Source of the DNA: Arthrobacter sp. StoSoilB22
GTDB lineage: Bacteria; Actinomycetota; Actinomycetes; Actinomycetales; Micrococcaceae
Reading direction: 5' to 3'
DNA length: 64,000 nucleotides
Assembly: GCF_019977315.1 (NCBI RefSeq)
Contig: NZ_AP024652.1
Location: forward strand, 3,348,001-3,412,000
In this document: positions 7,810 to 16,831 of the stretch, one piece after another
How the letters are laid out: each line of letters begins with the position of its first letter
Position numbering within the stretch: position 1 is the stretch's first letter
Notes under the pieces: generated by a model
Seen by the model: only the letters and a program-made list of their open reading frames with translations
What the model was told of the DNA's origin: nothing
Database searches by the model: none
Program-made: the position numbers and the translations under genes

Positions 7810-8676
7810 TTACGACGGCGGGCGGCCGGCTATGTATCGGAACGGGCCGAAACGGCCGGTCTCCCTGTTCCGCAGAACCACCAGGACTTCGTCCACCATC
7901 CGCTGAGGGTGATGCACTACGTCTGCATAGTAATAGTGCAGGGTCATGAGTCCGCCGAGGATGCCTGCATTGTTCCGGTATTGGTCCTTCTTGACCTGTT
8001 TCCCCTCCAGATGGGTGCCGCCGTCGAGTTCCACAATCAGGCACTCGTTGATCAGACAGTCCACTTCTCCCACACCTGGTACGTCCACATGCATACGGAC
8101 TCTGAGACCTGCCCGAGTGAAGTGTGTATGGGCCAGCACCTCCAAGAGGGAGTCGGCACGAGGGAGAACCAAACCCAAGATCTCGCGGACCTTGCCATTC
8201 CGGTTGCCGGGTAGCTTCGATCTCAGGAAATCCGTAGACAGGAGTGCTTGGCTAACTGCGCTCTGCGCCATGACCAGTCCTTCAAGTTCCGGTAGGCACC
8301 TGAGGGAGTGGATCAGGACATCGGCTACCCCTGCAACTGGTAGATACGAGTGTGCCGGGTGTAGGCAGGCTCCGTGGTGTACTACACCACGTCTCGCCTG
8401 GCCCGTACTGCAGCTCAAATGGAGAGCGCCGGGGTCGCCAAGGGTCCAAAGCCGATAGAAGCGAGCTGCTGAAACGCAGGTAAGTAAGCCATCGGCTCGA
8501 AAGGCGGCAACGATGTCGGGGTCCGCTTTTCTGGACGTGTAGACGCCACGATGAAGGCGGGTCACTCGGCCGTCCCTGACTGCATTCGCGAGCACGCGGC
8601 GAGTAAAGCCTGCGGTCAGCAGGGTCCGAGTGGTCGCTGCTCCGTGGCGGCTATGGAGGAAGTTCTCGATGTTCAT
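7810..8676 (-). CDS. AbiEi-like HTH plus DUF559/Vsr-like endonuclease-fold protein
   Basis: 288 residues from ATG 8676. Residues about 1-60 (RHGAATTRTLLTAGFTRRVLANAVRDGRVTRLHRGVYTS) match the AbiEi-type winged-helix domain. The C-terminal third has the DUF559/very-short-patch-repair-like core: E in DSLLEVLAH, D in GEVDCLI, E-x-DGGTH, then KKDQYRNN. This is a PD-(D/E)XK arrangement. Such two-domain proteins are abundant in actinobacteria; their role is not established, with links suggested to mobile-element defence. Palindromic elements lie on both sides, at 7701-7791 downstream and 8747-8838 upstream. Confidence 0.65.
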   Translation of the reverse strand: MNIENFLHSRHGAATTRTLLTAGFTRRVLANAVRDGRVTRLHRGVYTSRKADPDIVAAFRADGLLTCVSAARFYRLWTLGDPGALHLSCSTGQARRGVVHHGACLHPAHSYLPVAGVADVLIHSLRCLPELEGLVMAQSAVSQALLSTDFLRSKLPGNRNGKVREILGLVLPRADSLLEVLAHTHFTRAGLRVRMHVDVPGVGEVDCLINECLIVELDGGTHLEGKQVKKDQYRNNAGILGGLMTLHYYYADVVHHPQRMVDEVLVVLRNRETGRFGPFRYIAGRPPS

Positions 8677-8746
8677 AAGGCCATGCTGACTTCGGCGGAG
8701 AGCCTGCAGTTGTTGAGAAGTTCCTTATGTGGACAACTCTCGCGGG

Positions 8747-8838
8747 CCGCCACCACCTACTTTGAGGGCTCGAAGGCTGCGACACACCCCGCAGTAGGCG
8801 TGTCCCGGGTTTCCCAGGATCAAAGTAGGTGGTGGAGG
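8747..8838. repeat. 92-bp palindromic element, copy 2
   Basis: Arms CCGCCACCACCTACTTTGA (8747-8765) and TCAAAGTAGGTGGTGGAGG (8820-8838), one mismatch. Same arms and length as the elements at 7701 and 9068; the core is not conserved. Confidence 0.8.
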
Positions 8839-9067
8839 ACCAACGCCGTCCTGTAAATCACGCTGCGTGAACGAAAAAACCGTTGACCTGGAAAGTTGCA
8901 TATGTGACAGGATTGTCATAAGCTTTTCACGGATCCACTAAATGCCTCCGGTGGGTCTGATGCGAACGGAGATTGTGGTCCCGGTTCGGTGCAGCGTATG
9001 ACTCGTAACGTTGCAACGAACCGGGGCCATTCCTTCTTAAACCAGGGGCTGCGCCGAAACGGCTGTG
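8839..9067. other. Gene-free spacer between palindromic elements
   Basis: The 553 bp between the AbiEi/DUF559-like gene (start 8676) and the polyprenyl synthase gene (stop 9230) contains two palindromic elements and a terminator. This central stretch is locally AT-rich around 8870-8940 and holds no convincing coding frame or RNA gene that I can see. Confidence 0.5.
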
Positions 9068-9159
9068 CGGCCACCACTTACTTTGAAGCCAAGAAAGCCG
9101 GACTTGCCGTAAAACGAGGGCCATGCAGTCCTCATTACACCCAAAGTAGGTGGCAGCGG
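9068..9159. repeat. 92-bp palindromic element, copy 3 (diverged)
   Basis: Arms CGGCCACCACTTACTTTGA (9068-9086) and CCAAAGTAGGTGGCAGCGG (9141-9159). The arms are more diverged than in the other two copies, but length and end sequence agree. Confidence 0.65.
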
Positions 9160-9170
9160 TACACGGGCAG

Positions 9171-9212
9171 CCAACAAAACAGGCGCCCAGCCCCTCAAGG
9201 GCCGGACGCCTG
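9171..9212 (-). terminator. Rho-independent terminator of the menaquinone side-chain operon
   Basis: Read on the minus strand, a GC-rich hairpin (CAGGCG...CGCCTG outer arms at 9180-9212, with GGCC-rich inner pairs) is followed by TTTTGTT. It lies 18 bp beyond the stop of the polyprenyl synthase gene. Confidence 0.7.
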
Positions 9213-9229
9213 CCAAAGCGAAGAGAAAC

Positions 9230-10333
9230 CTAGCTACTGCGGTCCACCACAGCATGGGCGAAGTTGGTCAGCGACGCCTTCACGACGCCCTCCGGCAGCG
9301 GGTCCAGAGCCGCAACGGCTTCGGCAGACCACTGGCGGGCGATCTTCCAGGACTCGTTGGTGACAGGGTGCTCACGCAGCCCGGCCACTGCCTCAGCAAG
9401 GGCAGCATCCGAGGACAAGTCGCCGTCGATCAATTCCAGGAGGGCAGCAGCGGAGCCATCCCCTGCAGCAGCATCCCGGCGAAGCAGCAGGACAGGCAAA
9501 GTGGGAACACCTTCGCGGAGGTCGGTGCCCGGGGACTTACCGGACTTGACCTTCACTCCGGTGACATCAATGACGTCGTCGGCAAGCTGGAAAGCTACGC
9601 CAACTTTCTCGCCGTATTCCACCAGCAGGTCCTCGTAGGACTCATCGGCGCCGGCGAAGATCGCCCCGAGCTGGCCGGACGCTGCCACCAGTGAGCCGGT
9701 CTTGTCTGCGATGACGGACAGGTAGTGCTCCACGGGATCTTCGTCTTCGCGCGGGCCCACGGTTTCGTGGAGCTGGCCGAGGCACAAGCGCTCGAAGGTC
9801 CGCGCTTGGATGCCCAACGCGCGGGAACCGAGCTCGGACACCAGGATGGAGGCACGGGCAAAGATGAGGTCACCGGTGAGGATGGCGACGGAGTTGCCCC
9901 ATACTTCGTGGGCCGTGGGAGCACCGCGGCGGAAGGGTGCGGAGTCCATGACGTCGTCGTGGTACAGCGTGGCGAGGTGTGTCAGTTCCACCACAACAGC
10001 GGCCTGAACAACCTCGGGGCGGGAAGCATCGCCAAGGTGGGCGCACAGCAGAGTCAACAGCGGACGAATGCGCTTGCCGCCGGCTTCCACCAGGTGGCGC
10101 GACGTCGCGTCAGCCAGGGGGTCCGAGTTGGAAATGGCTTCGCGGAGCTTTTTCTCAACCCGGGCAAGGTTGGTGGTGATGGCCGGTCCGAGCTCGGCAT
10201 CGCCGGCAATGGCGGCGAATCCGGCGGGCAGCTGGAGTCCCGTTGCTATTGCGGTGGTGTTGGGAGCAGGCTCAACGGCCTGCGGCAAGCCGTGCCCGGC
10301 ATGAGTCCAGCTGTGTTCGGCAGAGTTCGTCAC
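9230..10333 (-). CDS. Long-chain polyprenyl diphosphate synthase
   Basis: 367 residues from GTG 10333. It has the trans-prenyltransferase features GGKRIRP (85-91), first aspartate-rich motif DDVMD (126-130) and second motif ADDVIDV (251-257), followed by KSPGTDLREG. The family condenses isopentenyl diphosphate into an all-trans chain; the neighbours indicate the menaquinone side chain. Just upstream on the same strand, 9 bp away, is the geranylgeranyl-reductase-type oxidoreductase, and then menG, so this is the last gene of a three-gene operon. Chain length cannot be read reliably from sequence. The N-terminal 40 residues are a low-complexity extension. Confidence 0.88.
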   Translation of the reverse strand: MTNSAEHSWTHAGHGLPQAVEPAPNTTAIATGLQLPAGFAAIAGDAELGPAITTNLARVEKKLREAISNSDPLADATSRHLVEAGGKRIRPLLTLLCAHLGDASRPEVVQAAVVVELTHLATLYHDDVMDSAPFRRGAPTAHEVWGNSVAILTGDLIFARASILVSELGSRALGIQARTFERLCLGQLHETVGPREDEDPVEHYLSVIADKTGSLVAASGQLGAIFAGADESYEDLLVEYGEKVGVAFQLADDVIDVTGVKVKSGKSPGTDLREGVPTLPVLLLRRDAAAGDGSAAALLELIDGDLSSDAALAEAVAGLREHPVTNESWKIARQWSAEAVAALDPLPEGVVKASLTNFAHAVVDRSS

Positions 10334-10342
10334 GGGTTAACC

Positions 10343-11686
10343 CTAACTAGTTGTTGCGGAAACCGCGGTGTTGGAGCCTGCCGGCGTAAGGGCGCGGGCA
10401 GGCGAAGTGTTGGAGGTGGCCGGAACCAGCATTTCGAGGACCCGGATAACCCGGTCTTCGAAGCCCTTCGCGGACGGATCCGTGAGGTTCGCGAGCATTC
10501 GAACCACAAAGCGCATGAGCACAGGAATGGGCATACCCGTGCGCAGTGCCAGCTTCATCACGGCGGGCTTCCCGATCAGGGAGGCAAACATGCGGCCCAG
10601 TGTGAAGTGTGAACCCCACTGGTCCCGCACATAGTCCGCGTACCGCGAAAGGTGAGCATCGGCGTCGTGCGTTGTCCAACCGGCGGAAGCCGAGCGCGAC
10701 GACGCGTCAATCAGGAACTCAGCCGCGAACCGGGCCGACTCCATGGCGTAGGAAATGCCCTCTCCGTTGAACGGGGACACCATTCCGCCGGCGTCACCCA
10801 ACAGGAGAAGCCCGGGTGAGTAGTGCGGGGTGCGGTTGAAGCCCATGGGCAGCGCGGCACCGCGGATCTCCCCCACCTGGTTTTCCGGTGTGAAGCCCCA
10901 GTCGGACGGCATGCCGGCGGTCCATTCGCGCAGGACCTGCTTGTAGTCGAGTTTGCCGAATTCCTTGGACGAGTTCAGTATCCCCAGGCCCACGTTGGAG
11001 GTTCCGTCGCCAACCCCGAACACCCAACCGTATCCGGGCAGCGGTTTACCGGACTTGCCGGGGAGTTCCAGCCAGCCCTCCATCCAGTCATCGTCATGCC
11101 TGGGCGAAGTGAAATAGGTGCGCACTGCGACGCCCAGCGGACGGTCGTCGCGTTTGTGCATACCCAACGACACCGCAGTTCGCGTTGAGTTGCCGTCCGC
11201 GGCGAGGACGACGTCGGCGTGGAAGTCGCGCGTTTCGCCCGTCTTGCGTCCGGACTCGTCAAGGACGGAAGCCTGGACGCCGATCACGCGGCCGTCTTCT
11301 GCAGTCAACGCGGAGGTGACGCTGTGGCGTTCAAGCACGACGGCGCCCGCGGACTCGGCGTGGCGGGCCAGGTCCTCGTCAAAACCGAGTCGGGTCCGGA
11401 TCAGGCCGTAGGTGGGGAAGTCGGCAACCTCGGGCCACGGCAATTCGATGGTGCGGCCACCGGCAATAAGGCGAAGGCCCTTGTTCCGGCGCCAACCCTC
11501 CGAGACAGCATGGGGCAGCCCAAGCTTCTGGATCTCGCGGACCGCGCGTGGAGTGAGCCCATCGCCGCAGACTTTTTCACGGGGAAAAGAGGTCTTTTCC
11601 AGCACCGTGACATCGATGCCCTGCTGGGCGAGGTAATACGCGGCGGTGGACCCGGCAGGGCCCGCGCCAACAATCAGTACTTTCAC
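10343..11686 (-). CDS. Geranylgeranyl-reductase family FAD oxidoreductase, probable menaquinone side-chain reductase (MenJ-like)
   Basis: 447 residues from GTG 11686, with AGGA five bases upstream. The N-terminus VLIVGAGPAGSTAAYYLAQQG is a Rossmann FAD-binding motif; TSFPREKVCGDGLTPRA and LLLGDAGGMVSPFNGEGISYAMES are the second and third FAD motifs of the geranylgeranyl reductase family. Mycobacterial MenJ, from this family, saturates one isoprene unit of menaquinone. Location between a polyprenyl synthase and the demethylmenaquinone methyltransferase supports the same role here. Actinobacterial menaquinones are typically partly hydrogenated, which fits. Confidence 0.82.
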   Translation of the reverse strand: MKVLIVGAGPAGSTAAYYLAQQGIDVTVLEKTSFPREKVCGDGLTPRAVREIQKLGLPHAVSEGWRRNKGLRLIAGGRTIELPWPEVADFPTYGLIRTRLGFDEDLARHAESAGAVVLERHSVTSALTAEDGRVIGVQASVLDESGRKTGETRDFHADVVLAADGNSTRTAVSLGMHKRDDRPLGVAVRTYFTSPRHDDDWMEGWLELPGKSGKPLPGYGWVFGVGDGTSNVGLGILNSSKEFGKLDYKQVLREWTAGMPSDWGFTPENQVGEIRGAALPMGFNRTPHYSPGLLLLGDAGGMVSPFNGEGISYAMESARFAAEFLIDASSRSASAGWTTHDADAHLSRYADYVRDQWGSHFTLGRMFASLIGKPAVMKLALRTGMPIPVLMRFVVRMLANLTDPSAKGFEDRVIRVLEMLVPATSNTSPARALTPAGSNTAVSATTS

Positions 11687-11713
11687 GACGTCCTAATCAA
11701 CGGGCTGTGCTGG

Positions 11714-12475
11714 TTAGCCGGCCTGGTGGCGCGGCTTGATCTGGCGGCGAAGCTTTGCCACGGGAACACTTTCGCGGTGATCGGCGGGCTTCTGCGCACG
11801 GTGCACGGCAACAATGCCGCCGCTGAGGTTCCGGTAAGTTACGTCCGTCCAGCCGGCGTCGCTGAGCCACTGGGCCAGGTGGTCCTGGTCCGGCCAGGCG
11901 CGGATGGATTCGGCGAGGTACACGTAGGCGTCCGGGTTGGAGGAGACCTTGGTGGCGATGGCCGGAAGCGCACGCATCAGGTACTCGGTGTAGAGGTTGC
12001 GCCACAAGGGAACCACGGGGTGCGAGAACTCGGCGATGACCAGCCGCCCGCCAGGCTTGGTGACGCGCAGCATCTCTTCAAGAGCCTTGCGCGGTTCCAC
12101 CACATTGCGGAGGCCGAAGGAGATGGTGGAGGCATCGAAGCTGTTGTCAGCGAACGGCAGGTTAGTGGCGTCGCCGGCAATGAAGTCGATGTCCGGGCGG
12201 CGGCGCTTGCCTACTTTGAGCATGCCCAGGGAGAAGTCGCAGGCCACAACGTCCACACCGGCATCGGCGTAGGGTTCGCTGGATGTTCCCGTTCCGGCGG
12301 CGAGGTCCAGGACCTTCTGGCCTTTTTTCACATCCATGGCGTCCACCACGATCCGGCGCCAACGCCGGGTCTGTCCCATGGACAGGACATCATTGACGAC
12401 GTCGTATTTTGGGGCGACATCATCAAACATCGTCGCAACTTCGTCCGGACGCTTTTCCAAGGATGCTCGGTTCAC
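11714..12475 (-). CDS. menG: Demethylmenaquinone methyltransferase
   Basis: 253 residues from GTG 12475. UbiE/MenG signatures are present: [24 protein letters not shown] at the start, the SAM-binding loop [23 protein letters not shown], and [20 protein letters not shown]. The enzyme adds the C-methyl group that completes menaquinone. The C-terminal 20 residues ([24 protein letters not shown]) are an extension. It is the first gene of the operon and is divergent from menF, with about 90 bp between starts. Confidence 0.9.
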   Translation of the reverse strand: MNRASLEKRPDEVATMFDDVAPKYDVVNDVLSMGQTRRWRRIVVDAMDVKKGQKVLDLAAGTGTSSEPYADAGVDVVACDFSLGMLKVGKRRRPDIDFIAGDATNLPFADNSFDASTISFGLRNVVEPRKALEEMLRVTKPGGRLVIAEFSHPVVPLWRNLYTEYLMRALPAIATKVSSNPDAYVYLAESIRAWPDQDHLAQWLSDAGWTDVTYRNLSGGIVAVHRAQKPADHRESVPVAKLRRQIKPRHQAG

Positions 12476-12566
12476 CCTGTAATTGTCTCAGACATTCAAC
12501 CGACTTTGCTGCGCTGTAGAAGTCGGCTCAGATTCTGGCTGGGCACGGGAGTACTGTTGTTCCATC

Positions 12567-13922
12567 ATGACGAGCACGCTCCGCACCTTGACAGTCCCCC
12601 TGAATGTTGAATCATCCTCCGGGGGGCTGCCGTCGTTTCTGGTGCGGGACGACGTCCTGTGCTGGTCCCGCAGGGAAGCCGGCCTGGTTGGCTATGGCGA
12701 GCTGACCCGTTTCAACGCCACCGGGCCCGAGCGATTCCTTGAGGCCGATATCTGGTGGCGACACCTCATTATTGAGGCGGAAATCACGGATCTGGTGGAG
12801 GTTCCGGGTACTGGTCCGGTGGCTTTTGGATCGTTCGCTTTCTCCAAAACCTCACCCCACGTTTCCCGCCTGATCCTTCCCGAACTCGTGATTGGAATCC
12901 GCGACGGCAGCGCGTGGGCCACCCAGTTGACGTTCGACGACGGCCCCCTCACCGAGGCCGGTGTCCTCGCCTCCGTGGACCGCTGGCTTACTCAGCCGGA
13001 GCCCAACGGCGACGCTCCAGCCACCGGAGGGCCCGACGTCGGACTCTCACCGGACGCTGTTGCGGCGAACGGTTCGGCTGGTCATCTCAGCCGCGGTTCC
13101 CTGAGCGAGGCCGCTTGGATGGAGGCCGTTTCCAACGGCGTGGAGGAAATCCGCGCCGGAAAGTTGGAGAAGCTGGTGTTGGCGCGCGACGTCGTGGCTA
13201 ACCTTCCTGAGGGCGTCAACGCCGCTGAGGTTCTTCGTCAGCTCGCGGCGAGATACCGCGAATGCTGGACGTACGGCGTGGACGGTCTGGTCGGAGCTAC
13301 GCCGGAGATGCTGATTCAAGTGGAGGGCCGCACAGCGCAGGCGCGGGTGCTGGCTGGAACCTTGGATCGCCGCGACGCGGACGGCATGGACGGGTCCCCC
13401 ATGGAGTACGCCGAGCGGGTCCTGGCCGGTTCAGAAAAGCAACGCCACGAACACGAGATCGCCATTGATTCACTGACCCGGCAGCTCGCTCCTTTCTCCG
13501 AGGCGATGAATTCCCACAGCGAGCCCTTCATACTTGAGCTGCCCAATGTGTGGCATCTGGCCTCGGACGTGAAGGCGGAGCTGGCTGACATCGAGGGACA
13601 CGTTCCTACCTGCCTGGCCCTGATCAACGCCCTGCATCCCACAGCGGCGGTCTGCGGAACGCCCACGTTGGTAGCCGGTGCCCTGATACGCAAACTGGAG
13701 CATCTGGACCGCGGCCCTTACGCCGGGCCGGTGGGTTGGTTGGACGCTGCCGGTAACGGCGAGTGGGGCATCGCACTCCGTGGCGCTGTGATTGAGGACG
13801 CCAATACCGTGCGCCTGTATGCGGGCTGCGGGATCGTGGAAGGCTCCGTGCCGGAGGCCGAACTGGCCGAAACGTGGGCCAAATTCCGGCCGATGCTGGA
13901 AGCCCTGGGCATCAAGCGCTGA
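12567..13922 (+). CDS. menF: Isochorismate synthase
   Basis: 451 residues from ATG 12567. The C-terminal chorismate-binding domain is complete: KLEKLVLARDV, LIQVEGRTAQARVLAGTLDRR, ESMAISC-type EIAIDSLTRQL, NVWHLASDV, LHPTAAVCGTP, and the closing GCGIVEGSVPEAELAETWAKF with catalytic Glu and Lys. The product isochorismate feeds MenD, encoded at 16832-18541. An entC-type role in siderophore synthesis is the alternative, but the surrounding men genes favour menaquinone. The upstream extension to 12483 overlaps the divergent promoter region and is not used. Confidence 0.87.
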   Translation: MTSTLRTLTVPLNVESSSGGLPSFLVRDDVLCWSRREAGLVGYGELTRFNATGPERFLEADIWWRHLIIEAEITDLVEVPGTGPVAFGSFAFSKTSPHVSRLILPELVIGIRDGSAWATQLTFDDGPLTEAGVLASVDRWLTQPEPNGDAPATGGPDVGLSPDAVAANGSAGHLSRGSLSEAAWMEAVSNGVEEIRAGKLEKLVLARDVVANLPEGVNAAEVLRQLAARYRECWTYGVDGLVGATPEMLIQVEGRTAQARVLAGTLDRRDADGMDGSPMEYAERVLAGSEKQRHEHEIAIDSLTRQLAPFSEAMNSHSEPFILELPNVWHLASDVKAELADIEGHVPTCLALINALHPTAAVCGTPTLVAGALIRKLEHLDRGPYAGPVGWLDAAGNGEWGIALRGAVIEDANTVRLYAGCGIVEGSVPEAELAETWAKFRPMLEALGIKR

Positions 13923-14080
13923 ATCTGGGATTTCAGACACCATCACTTCTGCAGTGGTTGATTAGTGCGTAAACTTGTTATCCAATAGTGAAACTTCGTT
14001 TCCTGTGATGCACATCTCACGTTCGGCGCTACACTAAAACCGACTCAGTTCAGCATCCACTGCAACAAAAGGTAAACAAC

Positions 14081-14878
14081 ATGCAGATCTCCCGTTCGGT
14101 TCTGTCCGGCACCAAGATTGCCGCCGTGCTCGCCGCCGGCGCCCTGGCCCTCACCGCCTGTGGTGGTTCCTCCACCCCGGCTGCGTCCTCGGACTCCGGC
14201 CTCAAGCTCATCAACGCCGGCAAGCTGACCGTTTGCTCGGACGTGCCTTACGAGCCCTTCGAATTCCAGAAGGATGGCAAGATCGTGGGCTTCGACATGG
14301 ACATCGCCGCCGAGATCGCCAAGGACGTCAAGGCCGAACTCAACGTGGTGGACAGCTCCTTCGAAGCAATCGAGACCGGCACCGCACTGACCGGCTGCGA
14401 TGTCTCCATCTCCTCGATCTCCATTACGGACGTCCGCAAGAACGTCATGGACTTCTCCAACCCCTACCTGGACGACGACCTGACCCTCGTGGCCACGTCC
14501 TCCTCCGGCATCAACAACCTCGACGGCGCCAAGGGCAAGAAGGTAGGCGTCCAGCAGGCCACTACCGGCGCCCAGTACGCCAAGGACAAGGGAATCGACG
14601 CCCAGCAGTTCGAAGATTCCGGCCTCCTGGTTCAGGCCCTCAAGGCCGGCACCATCGACGCCGCAGTGGGTAACGGCTCCGTCCTCGGCTACGCCATCAA
14701 GGACGACTCCAACCTCAAGCGCGTTGAAGACTTTGCAACGGGTGAGAAGCTGGGCATCTCCATCAAGAAGGGGAACACCGCCATGGCTGATGCCGTGAAC
14801 GCCACCCTCAAGCGCATCACCGACGACGGATCCATGAAGAAGTTCGAGACCACCTGGTTCGGCGAAGCCAGCAAGTAG
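14081..14878 (+). CDS. Polar amino-acid ABC transporter, substrate-binding lipoprotein
   Basis: 265 residues. The signal peptide ends in the lipobox LTAC with Cys27. The mature part is a type II periplasmic-binding protein of the bacterial family 3 (LTVCSDVPYEPFEFQKDGKIVGFDMDIAAEIAK; SVMDFSNPYLDDDLTLV-like strand; KKVGVQQATTGAQYAKD). Ligand is probably a polar amino acid or cystine. First gene of a three-gene transporter operon. A candidate -10 hexamer TACACT lies at about 14030. A strong hairpin separates it from the permease gene. Confidence 0.85.
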   Translation: MQISRSVLSGTKIAAVLAAGALALTACGGSSTPAASSDSGLKLINAGKLTVCSDVPYEPFEFQKDGKIVGFDMDIAAEIAKDVKAELNVVDSSFEAIETGTALTGCDVSISSISITDVRKNVMDFSNPYLDDDLTLVATSSSGINNLDGAKGKKVGVQQATTGAQYAKDKGIDAQQFEDSGLLVQALKAGTIDAAVGNGSVLGYAIKDDSNLKRVEDFATGEKLGISIKKGNTAMADAVNATLKRITDDGSMKKFETTWFGEASK

Positions 14879-14903
14879 TCCGAGCCCCGGCTCCCCAGAT
14901 CCA

Positions 14904-14950
14904 CGCAGGCGGGCCCCGAAACCACATGTTGTTTCGGGGCCCCACCTGCG
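14904..14950 (+). other. Strong intercistronic hairpin between binding protein and permease genes
   Basis: Nested arms CGCAGG (14904-14909) with CCTGCG (14945-14950), and GGGCCCCGAAAC with GTTTCGGGGCCC. There is no T-run after it, so it is more likely an mRNA-stabilising or partial-termination element that favours excess binding protein, as is usual for such operons. Confidence 0.65.
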
Positions 14951-14971
14951 CAACATGAATGTGAGAACCCC

Positions 14972-15763
14972 ATGGCAATGACTGCACGTCAACGAGCCAA
15001 AGTCAGTTTGTACGTCCAGGCCGGAATATTCGTCGTGGCCGTGGCCGCGGTGATCCTTGCTGTGGACTGGAAGACGATTGGTACCAGCGTCTTCAACTTC
15101 GCCAAGATCGGGCCGATGTTCCCGGACATCTTCCTGGTGGGCCTCAAGAACACCCTCATTTACACGGCACTGGCTTTCATAGTGGGCTTGTCCGGCGGCC
15201 TTCTGCTTGCCCTGATGAAGCTCTCCTCCTTCCCTCTGTACCGCTGGCTGGCCACCGGTTACATCGAGTTCTTCCGCGGCGTTCCCGCCCTGCTGGTCTT
15301 CATCGCGTTCGGCTACGGCGTTCCGCTGGCGTTCGGCGTGCAGTGGGACGTCAACATCGTGGTCATGGTTTCACTGGGCATGGTGGCCTCGGCCTATATC
15401 GCTGAAACACTCCGCGCCGGCCTTCAGGCTGTGCCCAAGGGCCAGATGGAAGCAGCCCGCTCACTGGGCATGCCGCACTGGCGGGCCATGATCTCAATCG
15501 TCATCCCCCAGGCATTCAAAATCGTCCTGCCGCCGCTGACCAACGAGATCATCCTGCTCACCAAGGACTCCTCGCTGATCTACGTTCTGGGTCTCACCGC
15601 GTCCCAGTACGAGCTCACCAAGTTTGGCCGTGACGGCATCTCCAGCCTCGGCGCCGGCCTCACGCCGCTGCTCGTAGCCGGTGCTTTCTACCTGGTCATC
15701 ACCATCCCGTTGAGCCTCCTGGCACGGAAGTTCGAAAGCCGCTCCGCGCGGACTAAGCGATAG
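14972..15763 (+). CDS. Polar amino-acid ABC transporter permease
   Basis: 263 residues, ATG 14972. Five or so membrane helices and the HisM-type EAA loop: [27 protein letters not shown]...[17 protein letters not shown]. The motif [12 protein letters not shown] near residue 110 is typical of amino-acid permeases of this class. It presumably forms a homodimer with the ATPase encoded 11 bp downstream. Confidence 0.88.
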   Translation: MAMTARQRAKVSLYVQAGIFVVAVAAVILAVDWKTIGTSVFNFAKIGPMFPDIFLVGLKNTLIYTALAFIVGLSGGLLLALMKLSSFPLYRWLATGYIEFFRGVPALLVFIAFGYGVPLAFGVQWDVNIVVMVSLGMVASAYIAETLRAGLQAVPKGQMEAARSLGMPHWRAMISIVIPQAFKIVLPPLTNEIILLTKDSSLIYVLGLTASQYELTKFGRDGISSLGAGLTPLLVAGAFYLVITIPLSLLARKFESRSARTKR

Positions 15764-15774
15764 GCAGGACAGTC

Positions 15775-16569
15775 ATGAATAACTCCACTGGGAGCACGGC
15801 CACCGTTCAAGCCGCCGGTGTAAACATCAAGGATCTGCGCAAGTCCTACGGCAGCAACGAGGTCCTCAAAGGCATCTCGCTGACCGTTGAACCAGGCCAG
15901 GTTGTTTGCCTGATTGGGCCTTCGGGTTCGGGTAAATCCACCCTCCTGCGCTGCGTCAACCTGCTCGAACAGCCCAACGGCGGCACCATCAACGTGGGTG
16001 AGTTCGAGGCAACAGACCCGGACGTGGACCTCAACAGGATGCGCCGGAACGTTGGGATGGTGTTCCAGCACTTCAACCTGTTCCCGCACTTGAGCGTGCT
16101 GGACAACTGCACCATCTCGCAGGTGAAGGTTCTCAAACGGTCCAAGTCCGAGGCTGGCGAAGTAGCGCGCCACAACCTCGAGCGCGTCGGCCTGGGTCAC
16201 CTTGCCGACCGTTTCCCGGACCAGCTCTCCGGTGGCCAGCAGCAGCGTGTGGCCATTGCCCGGGCCCTCTCCATGGACCCGCAGCTCATGCTTTTCGATG
16301 AGCCCACGTCAGCCCTGGACCCGGAAACAGTGGGCGACGTCCTGGCCGTCATGCGCAAGCTGGCCCAGGAGGGCATGACCATGCTGGTGGTCACCCACGA
16401 GATGGGCTTCGCCCGCGAAGTGGCAGACCGCGTGGTGTTCATGGACGCCGGTGTTGTGGTGGAAGAAGGGCCCGCGGAAAACGTCATCAGTGCTCCCACC
16501 CAGCCGCGCACCAAGGAATTCCTGCGCCGCGTCCTCGATCCCACGCACATTGACGTGGTGGAGGACTAA
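15775..16569 (+). CDS. Polar amino-acid ABC transporter ATP-binding protein
   Basis: 264 residues, ATG 15775. Walker [10 protein letters not shown] (48-56), Q-loop [13 protein letters not shown], signature LSGGQQQR, Walker B LMLFDEP and switch His in [15 protein letters not shown] are all present. These are typical of GlnQ/HisP-class importers. It is the last gene of the operon and is followed by a strong terminator. Confidence 0.92.
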   Translation: MNNSTGSTATVQAAGVNIKDLRKSYGSNEVLKGISLTVEPGQVVCLIGPSGSGKSTLLRCVNLLEQPNGGTINVGEFEATDPDVDLNRMRRNVGMVFQHFNLFPHLSVLDNCTISQVKVLKRSKSEAGEVARHNLERVGLGHLADRFPDQLSGGQQQRVAIARALSMDPQLMLFDEPTSALDPETVGDVLAVMRKLAQEGMTMLVVTHEMGFAREVADRVVFMDAGVVVEEGPAENVISAPTQPRTKEFLRRVLDPTHIDVVED

Positions 16570-16596
16570 CCCCGCGCATAGTCGTTAGCACCACCC

Positions 16597-16645
16597 AAAC
16601 GGGAGGGCGACACCCACATTTGGGTGTCGCCCTCCCGTTTTGCGT
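16597..16645. terminator. Perfect 20-bp-stem bidirectional terminator
   Basis: Arms AAACGGGAGGGCGACACCCA (16597-16616) and its exact complement (16621-16640) with a 4-base loop CATT, ending GTTTTGCG. It terminates the transporter operon and, with its A-run on the other side, can act in both directions. Confidence 0.85.
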
Positions 16646-16750
16646 CACCGTCGAATTGTGGGTGTCTGTCCCTAGTGAAGTACGACGGCGGCGTGAAGTA
16701 CGACGGCGGGCGGCGCACCCCTTCGCGCTCGGCGCACCACTCCTTCACCC

Positions 16751-16814
16751 GCGGCGCACCCCTTCGCGCCATTCGCACCAGCGGTTACGGGTGCGATCGG
16801 CGGTAACGGTAGCG
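16751..16814. repeat. Intergenic GC-rich repeat, copy near menD
   Basis: A 64-bp stretch (GCGGCGCACCCCTTCGCGCC...GTGCGATCGGCGGTAACGG) that recurs, with small changes, at 41161-41223 and 41428-41490. It is preceded by a short direct repeat GAAGTACGACGGCGG at 16677 and 16693. It lies just after the stop of menD and before the transporter terminator. Confidence 0.65.
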
Positions 16815-16831
16815 AGGTGGGGCGGAGCGGG

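Noticed and set aside
11219..12610. 463-codon plus-strand frame across the menG and reductase genes
   Set aside because: Shadow frame of two genes with clear catalytic motifs on the minus strand.
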